A stretch of DNA of 20,152 nucleotides, from NCBI GenBank assembly GCA_937859005.1, contig CALLYR010000432.1:1-20152 (forward strand), given 5' to 3'. This stretch comes from an uncultured Paracoccus sp. GTDB taxonomy: Bacteria; Pseudomonadota; Alphaproteobacteria; Rhodobacterales; Rhodobacteraceae. The notes beneath the pieces were generated by a model, which saw only the letters and a list, made by a program, of their open reading frames with translations, did not search any database and had not been told where the DNA came from. The translations under genes and the position numbers were made by a program. Below are positions 7,999-14,631 of this stretch, piece after piece; the stretch's first letter is position 1; each line of letters starts with the position of its first letter.

Positions 7999-9531
7999 AT
8001 GAAGGACATTCTGGGTCAGCTGGAGAGCCGCCGTGCCGAGGCGCGACTGGGCGGCGGGCAGCGGCGCATCGACGCCCAGCACGCCCGCGGCAAGCTGACC
8101 GCGCGCGAACGCATCGACCTGCTGCTGGACGAAGGCAGCTTCGAGGAGTTCGACATGTTCGTGCGCCACCGCTCCACCGATTTCGGGATGGAGGATGACC
8201 GTCCCTATGGCGACGGCGTCGTGACCGGCTGGGGCACGATCAACGGCCGTCTGGTCTATGTCTTCTCGCAGGACTTCACCGTGTTCGGGGGCTCGCTGTC
8301 GGAAACCCATGCCCGGAAGATCTGCAAGATCATGGACATGGCGATGCAGAACGGCGCGCCGGTGATCGGGCTGAACGATTCGGGTGGCGCGCGCATCCAG
8401 GAAGGCGTGGCGTCGCTGGCCGGTTATGCCGACGTGTTCCAGCGCAACATCATGGCGTCCGGCGTGATCCCGCAGATCAGCGTCATCATGGGGCCATGCG
8501 CGGGCGGCGCGGTCTATTCGCCCGCGATGACCGACTTCATCTTCATGGTGAAGGACACCTCCTACATGTTCGTGACCGGGCCGGATGTCGTGAAGACCGT
8601 GACGAACGAGGTCGTGACCGCCGAGCAGCTTGGCGGCGCGTCCACGCATACGAAGAAATCCTCGGTCGCGGACGGCGCGTTTGAGAACGATGTCGAGGCG
8701 CTGTCGGAAATCCGGCGGCTGTTCGATTACCTGCCGCTGTCGAACCGGGAAAAGGCGCCTGTCCGCCCCTTTTTCGACGATCCCAACCGGATCGAGCTGT
8801 CGCTGGACACGCTGATCCCCGACAACCCCAACCAGCCCTATGACATGAAGGAGCTGATCCACAAAATTGCGGACGAAGGCGATTTCTATGAAATCCAGCG
8901 CGATTTCGCCGGCAACATCGTCACCGGCTTCATCCGCATCGAAGGCCAGACGGTCGGCGTCGTCGCCAACCAGCCGCTGGTGCTGGCAGGCGTCCTGGAC
9001 ATCGATTCCAGCCGCAAGGCCGCACGCTTCGTGCGCTTCTGCGACGCCTTCGAGATCCCGATCCTGACGCTGGTGGACGTGCCCGGCTTCCTGCCCGGCA
9101 CGACGCAGGAATACGGCGGCGTCATCAAGCACGGGGCGAAGCTTCTGTTCGCCTATGGCGAGGCGACGGTGCCCAAGGTCACGGTCATCACCCGCAAGGC
9201 TTACGGGGGCGCCTATGACGTGATGGCGTCCAAGCATCTGCGCGGCGATTTCAACTATGCCTGGCCCACCGCGGAAATCGCCGTGATGGGGGCCAAGGGC
9301 GCGGTGGAAATCCTGTATCGCAGCGAGCTGGGCGAGGCCGACCGCATCGCCGCGCGGACCAAGGATTACGAGGACCGTTTCGCCAACCCCTTCGTCGCCG
9401 CCGAAAAGGGGTTCATCGACGAGGTGATCCAGCCCCGCACCACGCGCAAGCGGGTGGCGCGGGCCTTCGCCTCGCTGCGCACGAAGAAGCTGTCCAACCC
9501 GTGGAAGAAACACGACAACATTCCCCTGTGA
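7999..9531 (+). CDS. pccB: Propionyl-CoA carboxylase, carboxyltransferase (beta) subunit
   Basis: Transfers CO2 from carboxybiotin on PccA to propionyl-CoA, giving (S)-methylmalonyl-CoA. The start ATG 7999 follows a strong GGAGG ribosome-binding site and gives 510 aa, the usual length. The protein has two crotonase-like halves: the N-half with G-P-C-A-G-G-A-V-Y-S-P (165-175) and the C-half with R-K-A-Y-G-G-A-Y-D-V-M (Lys400 region), which form the oxyanion holes. R-G-K-L-T-A-R-E-R-I-D and D-V-P-G-F-L-P-G-T also fit. The full-length match to PccB and the presence of pccA and mutase downstream favour propionyl-CoA over acetyl-CoA or methylcrotonyl-CoA as substrate. Its stop overlaps the next gene (TGATG). 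Expression probably responds to propionyl-CoA through the upstream TTTGCAAA element. In this group the pathway also serves acetate growth via the ethylmalonyl-CoA cycle. Confidence 0.97.
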   Translation: MKDILGQLESRRAEARLGGGQRRIDAQHARGKLTARERIDLLLDEGSFEEFDMFVRHRSTDFGMEDDRPYGDGVVTGWGTINGRLVYVFSQDFTVFGGSLSETHARKICKIMDMAMQNGAPVIGLNDSGGARIQEGVASLAGYADVFQRNIMASGVIPQISVIMGPCAGGAVYSPAMTDFIFMVKDTSYMFVTGPDVVKTVTNEVVTAEQLGGASTHTKKSSVADGAFENDVEALSEIRRLFDYLPLSNREKAPVRPFFDDPNRIELSLDTLIPDNPNQPYDMKELIHKIADEGDFYEIQRDFAGNIVTGFIRIEGQTVGVVANQPLVLAGVLDIDSSRKAARFVRFCDAFEIPILTLVDVPGFLPGTTQEYGGVIKHGAKLLFAYGEATVPKVTVITRKAYGGAYDVMASKHLRGDFNYAWPTAEIAVMGAKGAVEILYRSELGEADRIAARTKDYEDRFANPFVAAEKGFIDEVIQPRTTRKRVARAFASLRTKKLSNPWKKHDNIPL

Positions 9532-10217
9532 TGCGGGCCTGCGCCGCCATGCTGCTGATGGCGCTGGGCGCGTCGGCCGCCGGCGGCCAGCCCGCCCGGA
9601 TCGAGGTCCCCTCGGGGGCCGAGGTCTGGTTGCAGGAGGTGTTGACCGACAGGGTGCCGGGAATGGGACTGGTGCAGCGTTACCGTTTCGTCATGCCTTC
9701 GCTTGTCGAACTGGTCCCGCCGGTGCCGCAGGACGAGATGATGGAAGATCTGCCCCCCGAGATGCTGGACGAATCCGGCCTGAGCGCCGAGGATCAGGCC
9801 GCATTGGACGACCTGGGCGGCATCGCCATCGAGGGCGTGCCCGAGGAAGATGCCGGCGCGCTTCCGCTGCCCGACTTCACCCAGGCGCCGCTGCCGTCCG
9901 AACTGGCGGCGCCCGATGCGGCTCTTGCCGCGCCCGAGGATGAGGCGGCGGGCGATCTGGCCGTGGGTGGCGACATGCCGCTGCCGGCGGCCCCCGATGC
10001 GCTGATGCAGGACCCGGTGCATCGCGACATCCTGTGGTTGTGCCAGAACTATGTGCTGCCGCGGGCGCGGGCCGCCGATCCCCAACCTTCGCAGGTGGTC
10101 ATCTCGATGGGCTCGGCCCCCAGCGAATTCGGCGTCTTCGACCCCGAGATCGTGCAATTGTTCGAAGGATTTTCGCTGCCTGCCGGACGTAATGAATGTG
10201 TGTGGGAACCGATGTGA
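9531..10217 (+). CDS. Exported DUF6497-family protein
   Basis: 228 aa from ATG 9531, whose A is the last base of the pccB stop (TGATG). The N-terminus M-R-A-C-A-A-M-L-L-M-A-L-G-A-S-A-A-G-G looks like a signal peptide cleaved near residue 15-20, so the product is probably periplasmic. After a conserved-looking block (I-E-V-P-S-G-A-E-V-W-L-Q-E-V-L, Y-R-F-V-M-P) comes an acidic, Pro/Ala-rich low-complexity segment (about 65-155). A second conserved-looking block follows, with I-L-W-L-C-Q-N-Y-V-L-P, Q-V-V-I-S-M-G, a segment ending F-E-G-F-S-L and a final C-V-W-E-P-M. The two Cys residues could pair. This layout matches the Rhodobacterales family I know as DUF6497, of unknown function. Adjacency to pccB suggests co-transcription, not a known biochemical link. 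The central insert seems long for the family and may be disordered. Confidence 0.72.
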   Translation: MRACAAMLLMALGASAAGGQPARIEVPSGAEVWLQEVLTDRVPGMGLVQRYRFVMPSLVELVPPVPQDEMMEDLPPEMLDESGLSAEDQAALDDLGGIAIEGVPEEDAGALPLPDFTQAPLPSELAAPDAALAAPEDEAAGDLAVGGDMPLPAAPDALMQDPVHRDILWLCQNYVLPRARAADPQPSQVVISMGSAPSEFGVFDPEIVQLFEGFSLPAGRNECVWEPM

Positions 10218-10395
10218 TGATGCCAGGCGTGAATGATGCAGCAAGGCCACAGCACCTCGCGGTCGGACCGGCTTTGGGGGCGGTCGCCTGTCAGCCGCTG
10301 CGCGGTCTGGCTAGAGTGTCGCGCCGGCCGCAGGATGCAGCCGGCATGTCGAGCGGTCGGGGCATTCCAGCCCCGCCTTACAGGAGCATGATCCC
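10218..10395 (+). promoter_or_regulatory. Intergenic leader with two small hairpins ahead of the 43-aa lipoprotein
   Basis: No gene is seen in these 178 bp. Two inverted repeats are present: GCCGGC at 10323-10328 with GCCGGC at 10340-10345, and CGGGGC (10358-10363) with GCCCCG (10370-10375) enclosing ATTCCA. A TAGAGT (10313-10318) could serve as a -10 element, but no good -35 lies at the right distance. GGAG at 10382-10385 is the probable ribosome-binding site of the following gene. Confidence 0.3.
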
Positions 10396-10527
10396 ATGTC
10401 GAAGAAACTCGCCCTCGCCCTGGTCCTGGCCGGTCTGGTCAGCGCCTGCAACCAGCAGCCGCAGCCCGCGCCCCAGCAACCGGTTGTCTCGCAGGAACCG
10501 GTGTTCACCGGCAAATACGGCAACTGA
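10396..10527 (+). CDS. Very small lipoprotein (43 aa), Gln/Pro-rich
   Basis: A short gene that many callers would skip. ATG 10396 is preceded by an AGGAG-like ribosome-binding site and gives 43 aa ending Y-G-N. The sequence M-S-K-K-L-A-L-A-L-V-L-A-G-L-V-S-A-C is a clear lipoprotein signal peptide with lipobox L-V-S-A-C (Cys18). The mature part is only 26 residues: a Q/P-rich linker, then E-P-V-F-T-G-K-Y-G-N. A hairpin follows at 10536-10559, which supports a real transcription unit. Asn at +2 after Cys does not signal inner-membrane retention, so it is probably sent to the outer membrane by Lol. Comparable tiny lipoproteins with a conserved C-terminal T-G-K-Y end occur in related bacteria, as I recall, but I know no function. 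Confidence 0.72.
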   Translation: MSKKLALALVLAGLVSACNQQPQPAPQQPVVSQEPVFTGKYGN

Positions 10528-10535
10528 TCCGTCCC

Positions 10536-10559
10536 GGCGCGGGCTTTGCGGCCCGCGCC
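10536..10559 (+). terminator. GC-rich hairpin after small lipoprotein gene
   Basis: GGCGCGGG (10536-10543) pairs perfectly with CCCGCGCC (10552-10559), extendable by C10544-G10551, with the loop at 10545-10550. The following CTTGCGCTCTG is only mildly T-rich, so this is a terminator-like or RNA-stabilising stem rather than a textbook intrinsic terminator. Confidence 0.5.
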
Positions 10560-10602
10560 CTTGCGCTCTGACTGGGGTGCCCTTGTCCCGCGGGGGTGCC
10601 GC

Positions 10603-11007
10603 ATGCTGAAGCACCGCGGCTTTCCGGGGCGGCTTCCGTCCACCGATTACCAGTTCGTCATCCGCCGCGCCAATGCCAAGGGGGGGACGAAGCTGGTCGC
10701 GCGGGAACGTTACCGCGACCGTTCGGCCGCCGACCGCCGCGCCGATGCAGGCTTTCTGGCCGCCCTGATCGAACATTTCGGCGAAGAGCCGTTCGAGCGC
10801 GGCAACCTGGACGCGGGCCGCCTGTCCTGGCTGCTGGGTCGCGAGGTCGTGGCCGTCGGCAAGCTGGACCCCACCAGCTATGAACAGCTTCTGCGCGTGG
10901 ACATGCGGCGGGCCGAGGCGTCGTTTCCGGAACTGTTCGCTCCCGATGCCGCCCCCGATTTCGGCTGGGACGATGACCGCGCGGACGACGACGGGGACGA
11001 CGGCTGA
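10603..11007 (+). CDS. Hypothetical protein with acidic C-terminal tail
   Basis: I do not recognise this 134-aa protein. ATG 10603 has a G-rich stretch (CGGGGG) in ribosome-binding position. The open frame extends to a TTG at 10546, but that part would run through the preceding hairpin, so the shorter form is preferred. It has no signal peptide or membrane helix, so it should be cytoplasmic. The N-terminal half is basic (Y-Q-F-V-I-R-R-A-N-A-K-G-G-T-K, R-E-R-Y-R-D-R) and the C-terminus is highly acidic (W-D-D-D-R-A-D-D-D-G-D-D-G). In between are predicted helices, for example F-L-A-A-L-I-E-H-F-G-E and Y-E-Q-L-L-R-V-D-M-R-R. The codon use matches real genes here. A small nucleic-acid or protein-binding role is conceivable but is speculation. 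Confidence 0.65.
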   Translation: MLKHRGFPGRLPSTDYQFVIRRANAKGGTKLVARERYRDRSAADRRADAGFLAALIEHFGEEPFERGNLDAGRLSWLLGREVVAVGKLDPTSYEQLLRVDMRRAEASFPELFAPDAAPDFGWDDDRADDDGDDG

Positions 11008-11052
11008 TGCGCGGCAAGATGCTGATCGGAACCCCTTCACCGGGTTGTCAGT

Positions 11053-11080
11053 TTGACCCTGCGCGCACGCATGGCATAAA
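11053..11080 (+). promoter_or_regulatory. Candidate sigma70-type promoter for the 80-aa lipoprotein
   Basis: TTGACC (11053-11058) and CATAAA (11075-11080) lie 16 bp apart, with 5 of 6 and 4 of 6 consensus matches, in a locally AT-richer patch. This is one of the best promoter matches I could find in the window. It would give a leader of about 50 nt containing the hairpin at 11101-11118. Confidence 0.5.
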
Positions 11081-11100
11081 CCGCGAATACGCAACACAAC

Positions 11101-11118
11101 TGGCCCGTCCGCGGGCCA
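11101..11118 (+). other. Perfect 7-bp hairpin in the lipoprotein leader
   Basis: TGGCCCG (11101-11107) and CGGGCCA (11112-11118) form a perfect stem with a TCCG tetraloop, 19 bp upstream of the ATG at 11138. No T-tract follows. It could stabilise the leader, mask or expose the ribosome-binding region, or end transcription from the upstream gene weakly. Confidence 0.45.
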
Positions 11119-11137
11119 CAACGACAGGCAGAATATC

Positions 11138-11380
11138 ATGCAGACTTCGTTCGTCCTGCGCCTTTCCGGCGCCCTTGTTCTTGCTGCGGGCGTCTCGGCT
11201 TGCGCGCCGGGATATCAGACCGGTCTGTCGCCTGACGCCCAGCGTGCCGCTGGCGGAGCCCTTGCCGGTGCCGTCGTTGCCAAGGCGCTCGACGAGAAAG
11301 TCTCGACCGGGGCGCTTATCGGGGCCGCGGGCGGCGCACTGTGCGACGACGTGGGCGTCTGCGGCACTCCGGGATACTGA
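11138..11380 (+). CDS. Small glycine-zipper lipoprotein (80 aa), first of tandem pair
   Basis: 80 aa with a type II signal peptide and lipobox G-V-S-A-C (Cys22). The mature part has a Gly/Ala-rich zipper: A-G-G-A-L-A-G-A-V-V-A-K-A-L and G-A-L-I-G-A-A-G-G-A-L, ending C-D-D-V-G-V-C near the C-terminus (Cys69 and Cys75), where the two Cys could form a disulfide. Gly-zipper segments of this type occur in small outer-membrane lipoproteins of the SlyB/17-kDa-antigen sort, where they insert into or span membrane. The second gene (11477) ends with an almost identical block, so they are paralogues. A good promoter and hairpin leader lie upstream, suggesting an independent transcription unit between pccB and pccA. 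The function is unknown; an envelope-integrity role is inference. Confidence 0.8.
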   Translation: MQTSFVLRLSGALVLAAGVSACAPGYQTGLSPDAQRAAGGALAGAVVAKALDEKVSTGALIGAAGGALCDDVGVCGTPGY

Positions 11381-11427
11381 TCCGGTCGGGCCATGCGGCG
11401 CTGACTTTCCCTTTCACCAGCCGGAAG

Positions 11428-11450
11428 GCCTGCGGTCAGTCATCGCAGGC
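11428..11450 (+). other. Hairpin between the tandem lipoprotein genes
   Basis: GCCTGCG (11428-11434) pairs perfectly with CGCAGGC (11444-11450) around a 9-nt loop. It lies in the 96-bp gap between the two paralogous lipoprotein genes. No T-tract follows, so it may be an attenuating or RNA-stabilising element. Confidence 0.4.
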
Positions 11451-11476
11451 GCCGGTCCAATTACGGAACATCCTGA

Positions 11477-11689
11477 ATGTCCAGAAAACTTCTTCTCGTC
11501 GCCGGTGTGGGCGCGGCCCTGCTGGCCGGCTGCACGCAGAACATCCAGCCGACCGATCTTGACCGCGGGATCATCGGCGCGGGCACCGGCGCCGTCATCG
11601 CCGACCTTGCCGGGAAAAACGTGGCGGCCGGCGCGGCGATCGGCGCTGCCGGCGGCGCGCTGTGCGACGACGTTCGCCTGTGCCAGTGA
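11477..11689 (+). CDS. Small glycine-zipper lipoprotein (70 aa), second of tandem pair
   Basis: 70 aa. The signal peptide ends in lipobox L-L-A-G-C (Cys19). The mature protein is short: T-Q-N-I-Q-P-T-D-L-D-R, then the glycine zipper I-I-G-A-G-T-G-A-V-I-A-D-L-A-G and A-A-I-G-A-A-G-G-A-L, ending C-D-D-V-R-L-C-Q (Cys63 and Cys69). The G-A-A-G-G-A-L-C-D-D-V block is identical to that of the gene at 11138, while the rest has diverged, so the last block is under constraint. ATG 11477 has only a weak ribosome-binding site (ACGGAAC). Two hairpins follow, the second a strong intrinsic terminator, so transcription should largely end here before pccA. Likely outer-membrane anchored; function unknown. 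Confidence 0.8.
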   Translation: MSRKLLLVAGVGAALLAGCTQNIQPTDLDRGIIGAGTGAVIADLAGKNVAAGAAIGAAGGALCDDVRLCQ

Positions 11690-11699
11690 CCTGACCGCA

Positions 11700-11717
11700 G
11701 GACGCGCCTGCGCGTCC
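11700..11717 (+). other. Hairpin downstream of the lipoprotein pair
   Basis: GGACGCG (11700-11706) pairs perfectly with CGCGTCC (11711-11717) around a CCTG loop. It lies 11 bp after the stop of the 70-aa lipoprotein gene and just before the intrinsic terminator. It probably protects the 3' end of the lipoprotein mRNA or aids termination. Confidence 0.45.
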
Positions 11718-11732
11718 TCCAGATGCTTCATC

Positions 11733-11765
11733 GCCGCCCCTCGCCATCGGCCGGGGCGGCTTTTT
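11733..11765 (+). terminator. Strong intrinsic terminator 24 bp before pccA
   Basis: GCCGCCCC (11733-11740) pairs perfectly with GGGGCGGC (11753-11760) and is followed at once by TTTTT (11761-11765). This is the only textbook Rho-independent terminator I see in the window. It ends the lipoprotein unit. Because pccA starts at 11789, pccA must be reached by read-through, by a promoter overlapping this structure, or by regulated anti-termination. Confidence 0.85.
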
Positions 11766-11788
11766 CACATTCTGCGCCAGGGACAGCC

Positions 11789-13834
11789 ATGTTCAAGAAG
11801 ATCCTGATCGCCAACCGCGGGGAAATCGCCTGCCGCGTCATCAAGACCGCGAAAAAGATGGGGATCGCCACCGTCGCCGTTTATTCCGACGCCGACCGCA
11901 ACGCGCTGCATGTGCGCATGGCGGACGAGGCGGTGCATATCGGCCCATCCCCGGCGAACCAGTCCTATATCGTGATCGACAGGATCATGGAGGCGGTCCG
12001 GCGGACAGGGGCCGAGGCAGTCCATCCGGGTTATGGTTTTCTTTCGGAAAACATGAACTTCGCATCGGCCCTTGAGAAAGAGGGTATAGTCTTCGTCGGG
12101 CCGCCCAGCCCCGCGATCGAGGCGATGGGCGACAAGATCACCTCGAAGAAGATCGCGCAGGAAGCGGGAGTTTCGACCGTTCCCGGCTATATGGGCCTGA
12201 TCGCCGACGCCGAGGAGGCGGTGCGGATTTCCAGCCAGATCGGCTATCCGGTGATGATCAAGGCCAGCGCGGGCGGCGGCGGCAAGGGGATGCGGATCGC
12301 CTGGACCGACCAGGAAGCGCGCGAGGGTTTCGAATCCTCGCGCAACGAGGCCGCCAGCAGCTTCGGCGACGACCGCATCTTCATCGAGAAGTTCGTTACG
12401 CAGCCGCGCCACATCGAAATCCAGGTGTTGGCGGACAAGCACGGCAACTGCGTCTATCTGCATGAACGCGAATGCTCGATCCAGCGCCGCAACCAGAAGG
12501 TCATCGAGGAGGCGCCTTCGCCCTTCCTGGACGAGGCGACCCGCAAGGCCATGGGCGAACAGGCCGTCGCGCTGGCCAAGGCCGTGGGCTATACCAGCGC
12601 TGGCACGGTCGAGTTCATCGTGGACGCGAACAGGGGCTTCTATTTCCTTGAAATGAATACGCGTTTGCAGGTCGAACATCCGGTGACCGAACTGATTACC
12701 GGCGTCGATCTGGTCGAACAGATGATCCGCGTCGCCGCAGGTGAGCCGCTGCCGTTCTCGCAGGACGACCTGAAGATCGGCGGCTGGGCCATCGAAAGCC
12801 GGCTTTATGCCGAGGACCCCTATCGCAACTTCCTGCCCTCGATCGGGCGGCTGACCCGCTATCGCCCGCCGGCCGAGGTCGCGGCAGGCCCGCTGGTCGA
12901 AACCGGCAAGTGGCTGGCGACCGACGCGCCGACCGGTGATGTTGCCGTGCGGAACGATACCGGCGTCTATGAGGGCGGCGAGATCAGCATGTTCTATGAC
13001 CCGATGATCGCCAAGCTCTGCACCTGGGCGCCCGACCGCGCGCAGGCGATCGAGGGGATGCGCAACGCGCTGGACCGGTTCGAGGTCGAGGGCATCGGCC
13101 ACAACCTGCCCTTCCTGTCGGCGGTGATGGATCATCCCAAGTTCATCTCGGGCGACATCTCGACCGCCTTCATCGCCGAGGAATACCCCGAAGGTTTTCA
13201 GGGCGCGACGCTGCCTGGGGACGAACTGATCCGCGTGGCCGCCGCGGCCGCCGCCATGCACCGCGTGGCCGAGATCCGGCGCACCCAGATTTCCGGGCGT
13301 CTGGACAACCACGAACGGCGCGTGGGCGAAAACTGGGTCGTGTTCCTGAACGGGCGAGAATTCCCGGTTCGGGTCAATGCCGACCGGGGCGGCTCGACCG
13401 TCAGCGTGGCGGGTCGTGACCTGCGCGTGGAATCGGACTGGAAGCCGGGGCAGTCGCTGGCCAGCCTGACGGTGGACGGGGAACCGCTGGTGCTGAAGGT
13501 GGACAGGATATCCGCCGGACTGCGCCTGCGCACCCGCGGGGCAGAACTGAAGACTCATATCCGCCGCCCCCGCGCGGCCGAACTGGCGCGGCTGATGCCG
13601 GAAAAGCTGCCGCCCGACACCTCGAAGTTCCTGCTATGCCCGATGCCCGGACTGGTCGTGCGCATCAACGTCCGCCCCGGCGACGAGGTGCAGGAAGGCC
13701 AGGCGCTGGCCACGGTCGAGGCAATGAAGATGGAAAACATCCTGCGCGCCGAGAGGAAATCCGTGGTCAGGTCGGTCAACGCCGAGGCGGGCCAGAGCCT
13801 GAAGGTCGATGACGTCATCATGGAGTTCGAGTGA
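11789..13834 (+). CDS. pccA: Propionyl-CoA carboxylase, biotin carboxylase/carrier (alpha) subunit
   Basis: ATP-dependent carboxylation of biotin; the CO2 is then passed to propionyl-CoA on PccB. 681 aa from ATG 11789 (AGGGA ribosome-binding site), with the expected N-terminus M-F-K-K-I-L-I-A-N-R-G-E-I-A. Order of domains: biotin carboxylase N (1-110), ATP-grasp (about 115-315, glycine loop A-G-G-G-G-K-G at 161-167, later E-M-N-T-R-L-Q-V-E-H-P), biotin carboxylase C (to about 445), a PCC-type BT linker (about 450-600) and a biotinyl domain with V-E-A-M-K-M-E, biotin on Lys647. The BT region supports PCC over acetyl-CoA carboxylase AccC, which lacks it. The gene is intact. It is separated from pccB by five small genes and by a strong terminator, so its control need not match pccB. 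Confidence 0.97.
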   Translation: MFKKILIANRGEIACRVIKTAKKMGIATVAVYSDADRNALHVRMADEAVHIGPSPANQSYIVIDRIMEAVRRTGAEAVHPGYGFLSENMNFASALEKEGIVFVGPPSPAIEAMGDKITSKKIAQEAGVSTVPGYMGLIADAEEAVRISSQIGYPVMIKASAGGGGKGMRIAWTDQEAREGFESSRNEAASSFGDDRIFIEKFVTQPRHIEIQVLADKHGNCVYLHERECSIQRRNQKVIEEAPSPFLDEATRKAMGEQAVALAKAVGYTSAGTVEFIVDANRGFYFLEMNTRLQVEHPVTELITGVDLVEQMIRVAAGEPLPFSQDDLKIGGWAIESRLYAEDPYRNFLPSIGRLTRYRPPAEVAAGPLVETGKWLATDAPTGDVAVRNDTGVYEGGEISMFYDPMIAKLCTWAPDRAQAIEGMRNALDRFEVEGIGHNLPFLSAVMDHPKFISGDISTAFIAEEYPEGFQGATLPGDELIRVAAAAAAMHRVAEIRRTQISGRLDNHERRVGENWVVFLNGREFPVRVNADRGGSTVSVAGRDLRVESDWKPGQSLASLTVDGEPLVLKVDRISAGLRLRTRGAELKTHIRRPRAAELARLMPEKLPPDTSKFLLCPMPGLVVRINVRPGDEVQEGQALATVEAMKMENILRAERKSVVRSVNAEAGQSLKVDDVIMEFE

Positions 13835-13857
13835 CGAATGTCCCCTGCCCTGCGTAT

Positions 13858-13903
13858 CCGGCCGGTGTTTCCCGCGGACCCCGGGTCCCGCATGCCCGGC
13901 CGG
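13858..13903 (+). other. GC-rich inverted repeats downstream of pccA
   Basis: CCGGCCGG occurs at 13858-13865 and again at 13896-13903, and can pair as an outer stem. Inside lies a near-palindrome with GGACCC (13876-13881) and GGGTCC (13883-13888). The structure sits 24 bp after the pccA stop and before the next gene at 13963. It may serve as a transcript end, but it has no T-tract. Confidence 0.35.
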
Positions 13904-13962
13904 ACCGCAGCACCGAACGCGCTGTCGGGTCCGCCCGCTAGCACTGGTCCGAGGATGTTCGG

Positions 13963-14631
13963 ATGACTGCTCCCCTCGACAACATCCTGGCCCCTCCGGC
14001 GCAGCAGGCGATGATCGCCGGGCTGTTCCTGGCGGTGGGTTGGTGGGTTGTCGCGTGGCAGAACCATCGCCGCGATGCGCGCCTGCGGGATGAACGAGTC
14101 GCCGACATCCAGCGCGCCTTGCTGGCGGAGATCCGCGCCCATGTCGCCGCGCTGGAAGGCCAGACGCTGGACGACGCAATTGCGCGCGAGGCGCTGGTGG
14201 CGCGGCTGGCCGGGGGCGGGCATGTCCCGATCCTGCCCCATGACGCCAATGACCGCATCTTCCGCGCCATCGTCGCGGATGTGCATGTCCTGCCCGAATG
14301 GGCGATCGACCCGGTGGTGCGCTATTACCGCCTGCTGGCGGTTCGGGGCGCGTTGGCGCAGGACATCCGCAGCAATGCCGCCGAACATCCCGCACGGGCG
14401 ACCGAAATGTTCCGCGATTACCTGACGCTGAACGACGAGACGCTGTCCATCGGACACAAGGCGATGATCGTGCTGACGGCCAGTCTGGAAGGCGGACGCA
14501 CGGCCGTCGAGGCGCTGTTCGCCGCAGCACAACGGCATGAAACGGCGCGCATCGCAGCCAGCTTGCCCGTCGAACTGGCCGAACTGCGCGCCGGCCTCAG
14601 TAGGCGATCTTTGGACCCGAGAGGCCGGTGA
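13963..14631 (+). CDS. Hypothetical membrane-anchored protein
   Basis: 222 aa; not recognised. ATG 13963 is preceded by CCGAGGATG, which holds a GAGG ribosome-binding site. One transmembrane helix near the N-terminus (about 15-32: M-I-A-G-L-F-L-A-V-G-W-W-V-V-A-W) is followed by a basic stretch N-H-R-R-D-A-R-L-R, so the bulk should lie in the cytoplasm. The remaining about 190 residues look all-helical: V-A-D-I-Q-R-A-L-L-A-E-I-R-A-H-V-A-A-L-E and similar Ala/Leu/Arg-rich stretches, partly coiled-coil-like. The conserved-looking core is H-V-P-I-L-P, N-D-R-I-F-R-A-I-V and V-V-R-Y-Y-R-L-L. Codon use is native. The 3' end overlaps the convergent 60-aa gene by 35 bp. No functional assignment is possible from the sequence. 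Confidence 0.72.
   Translation: MTAPLDNILAPPAQQAMIAGLFLAVGWWVVAWQNHRRDARLRDERVADIQRALLAEIRAHVAALEGQTLDDAIAREALVARLAGGGHVPILPHDANDRIFRAIVADVHVLPEWAIDPVVRYYRLLAVRGALAQDIRSNAAEHPARATEMFRDYLTLNDETLSIGHKAMIVLTASLEGGRTAVEALFAAAQRHETARIAASLPVELAELRAGLSRRSLDPRGR

Noticed and set aside
7963..9513. 516-codon open frame antisense to pccB
   Set aside because: pccB is fully supported by motifs; this is its codon-bias shadow.
11765..13558. 597-codon open frame antisense to pccA
   Set aside because: Same reason: a shadow of the pccA codon pattern, with no recognisable domain.
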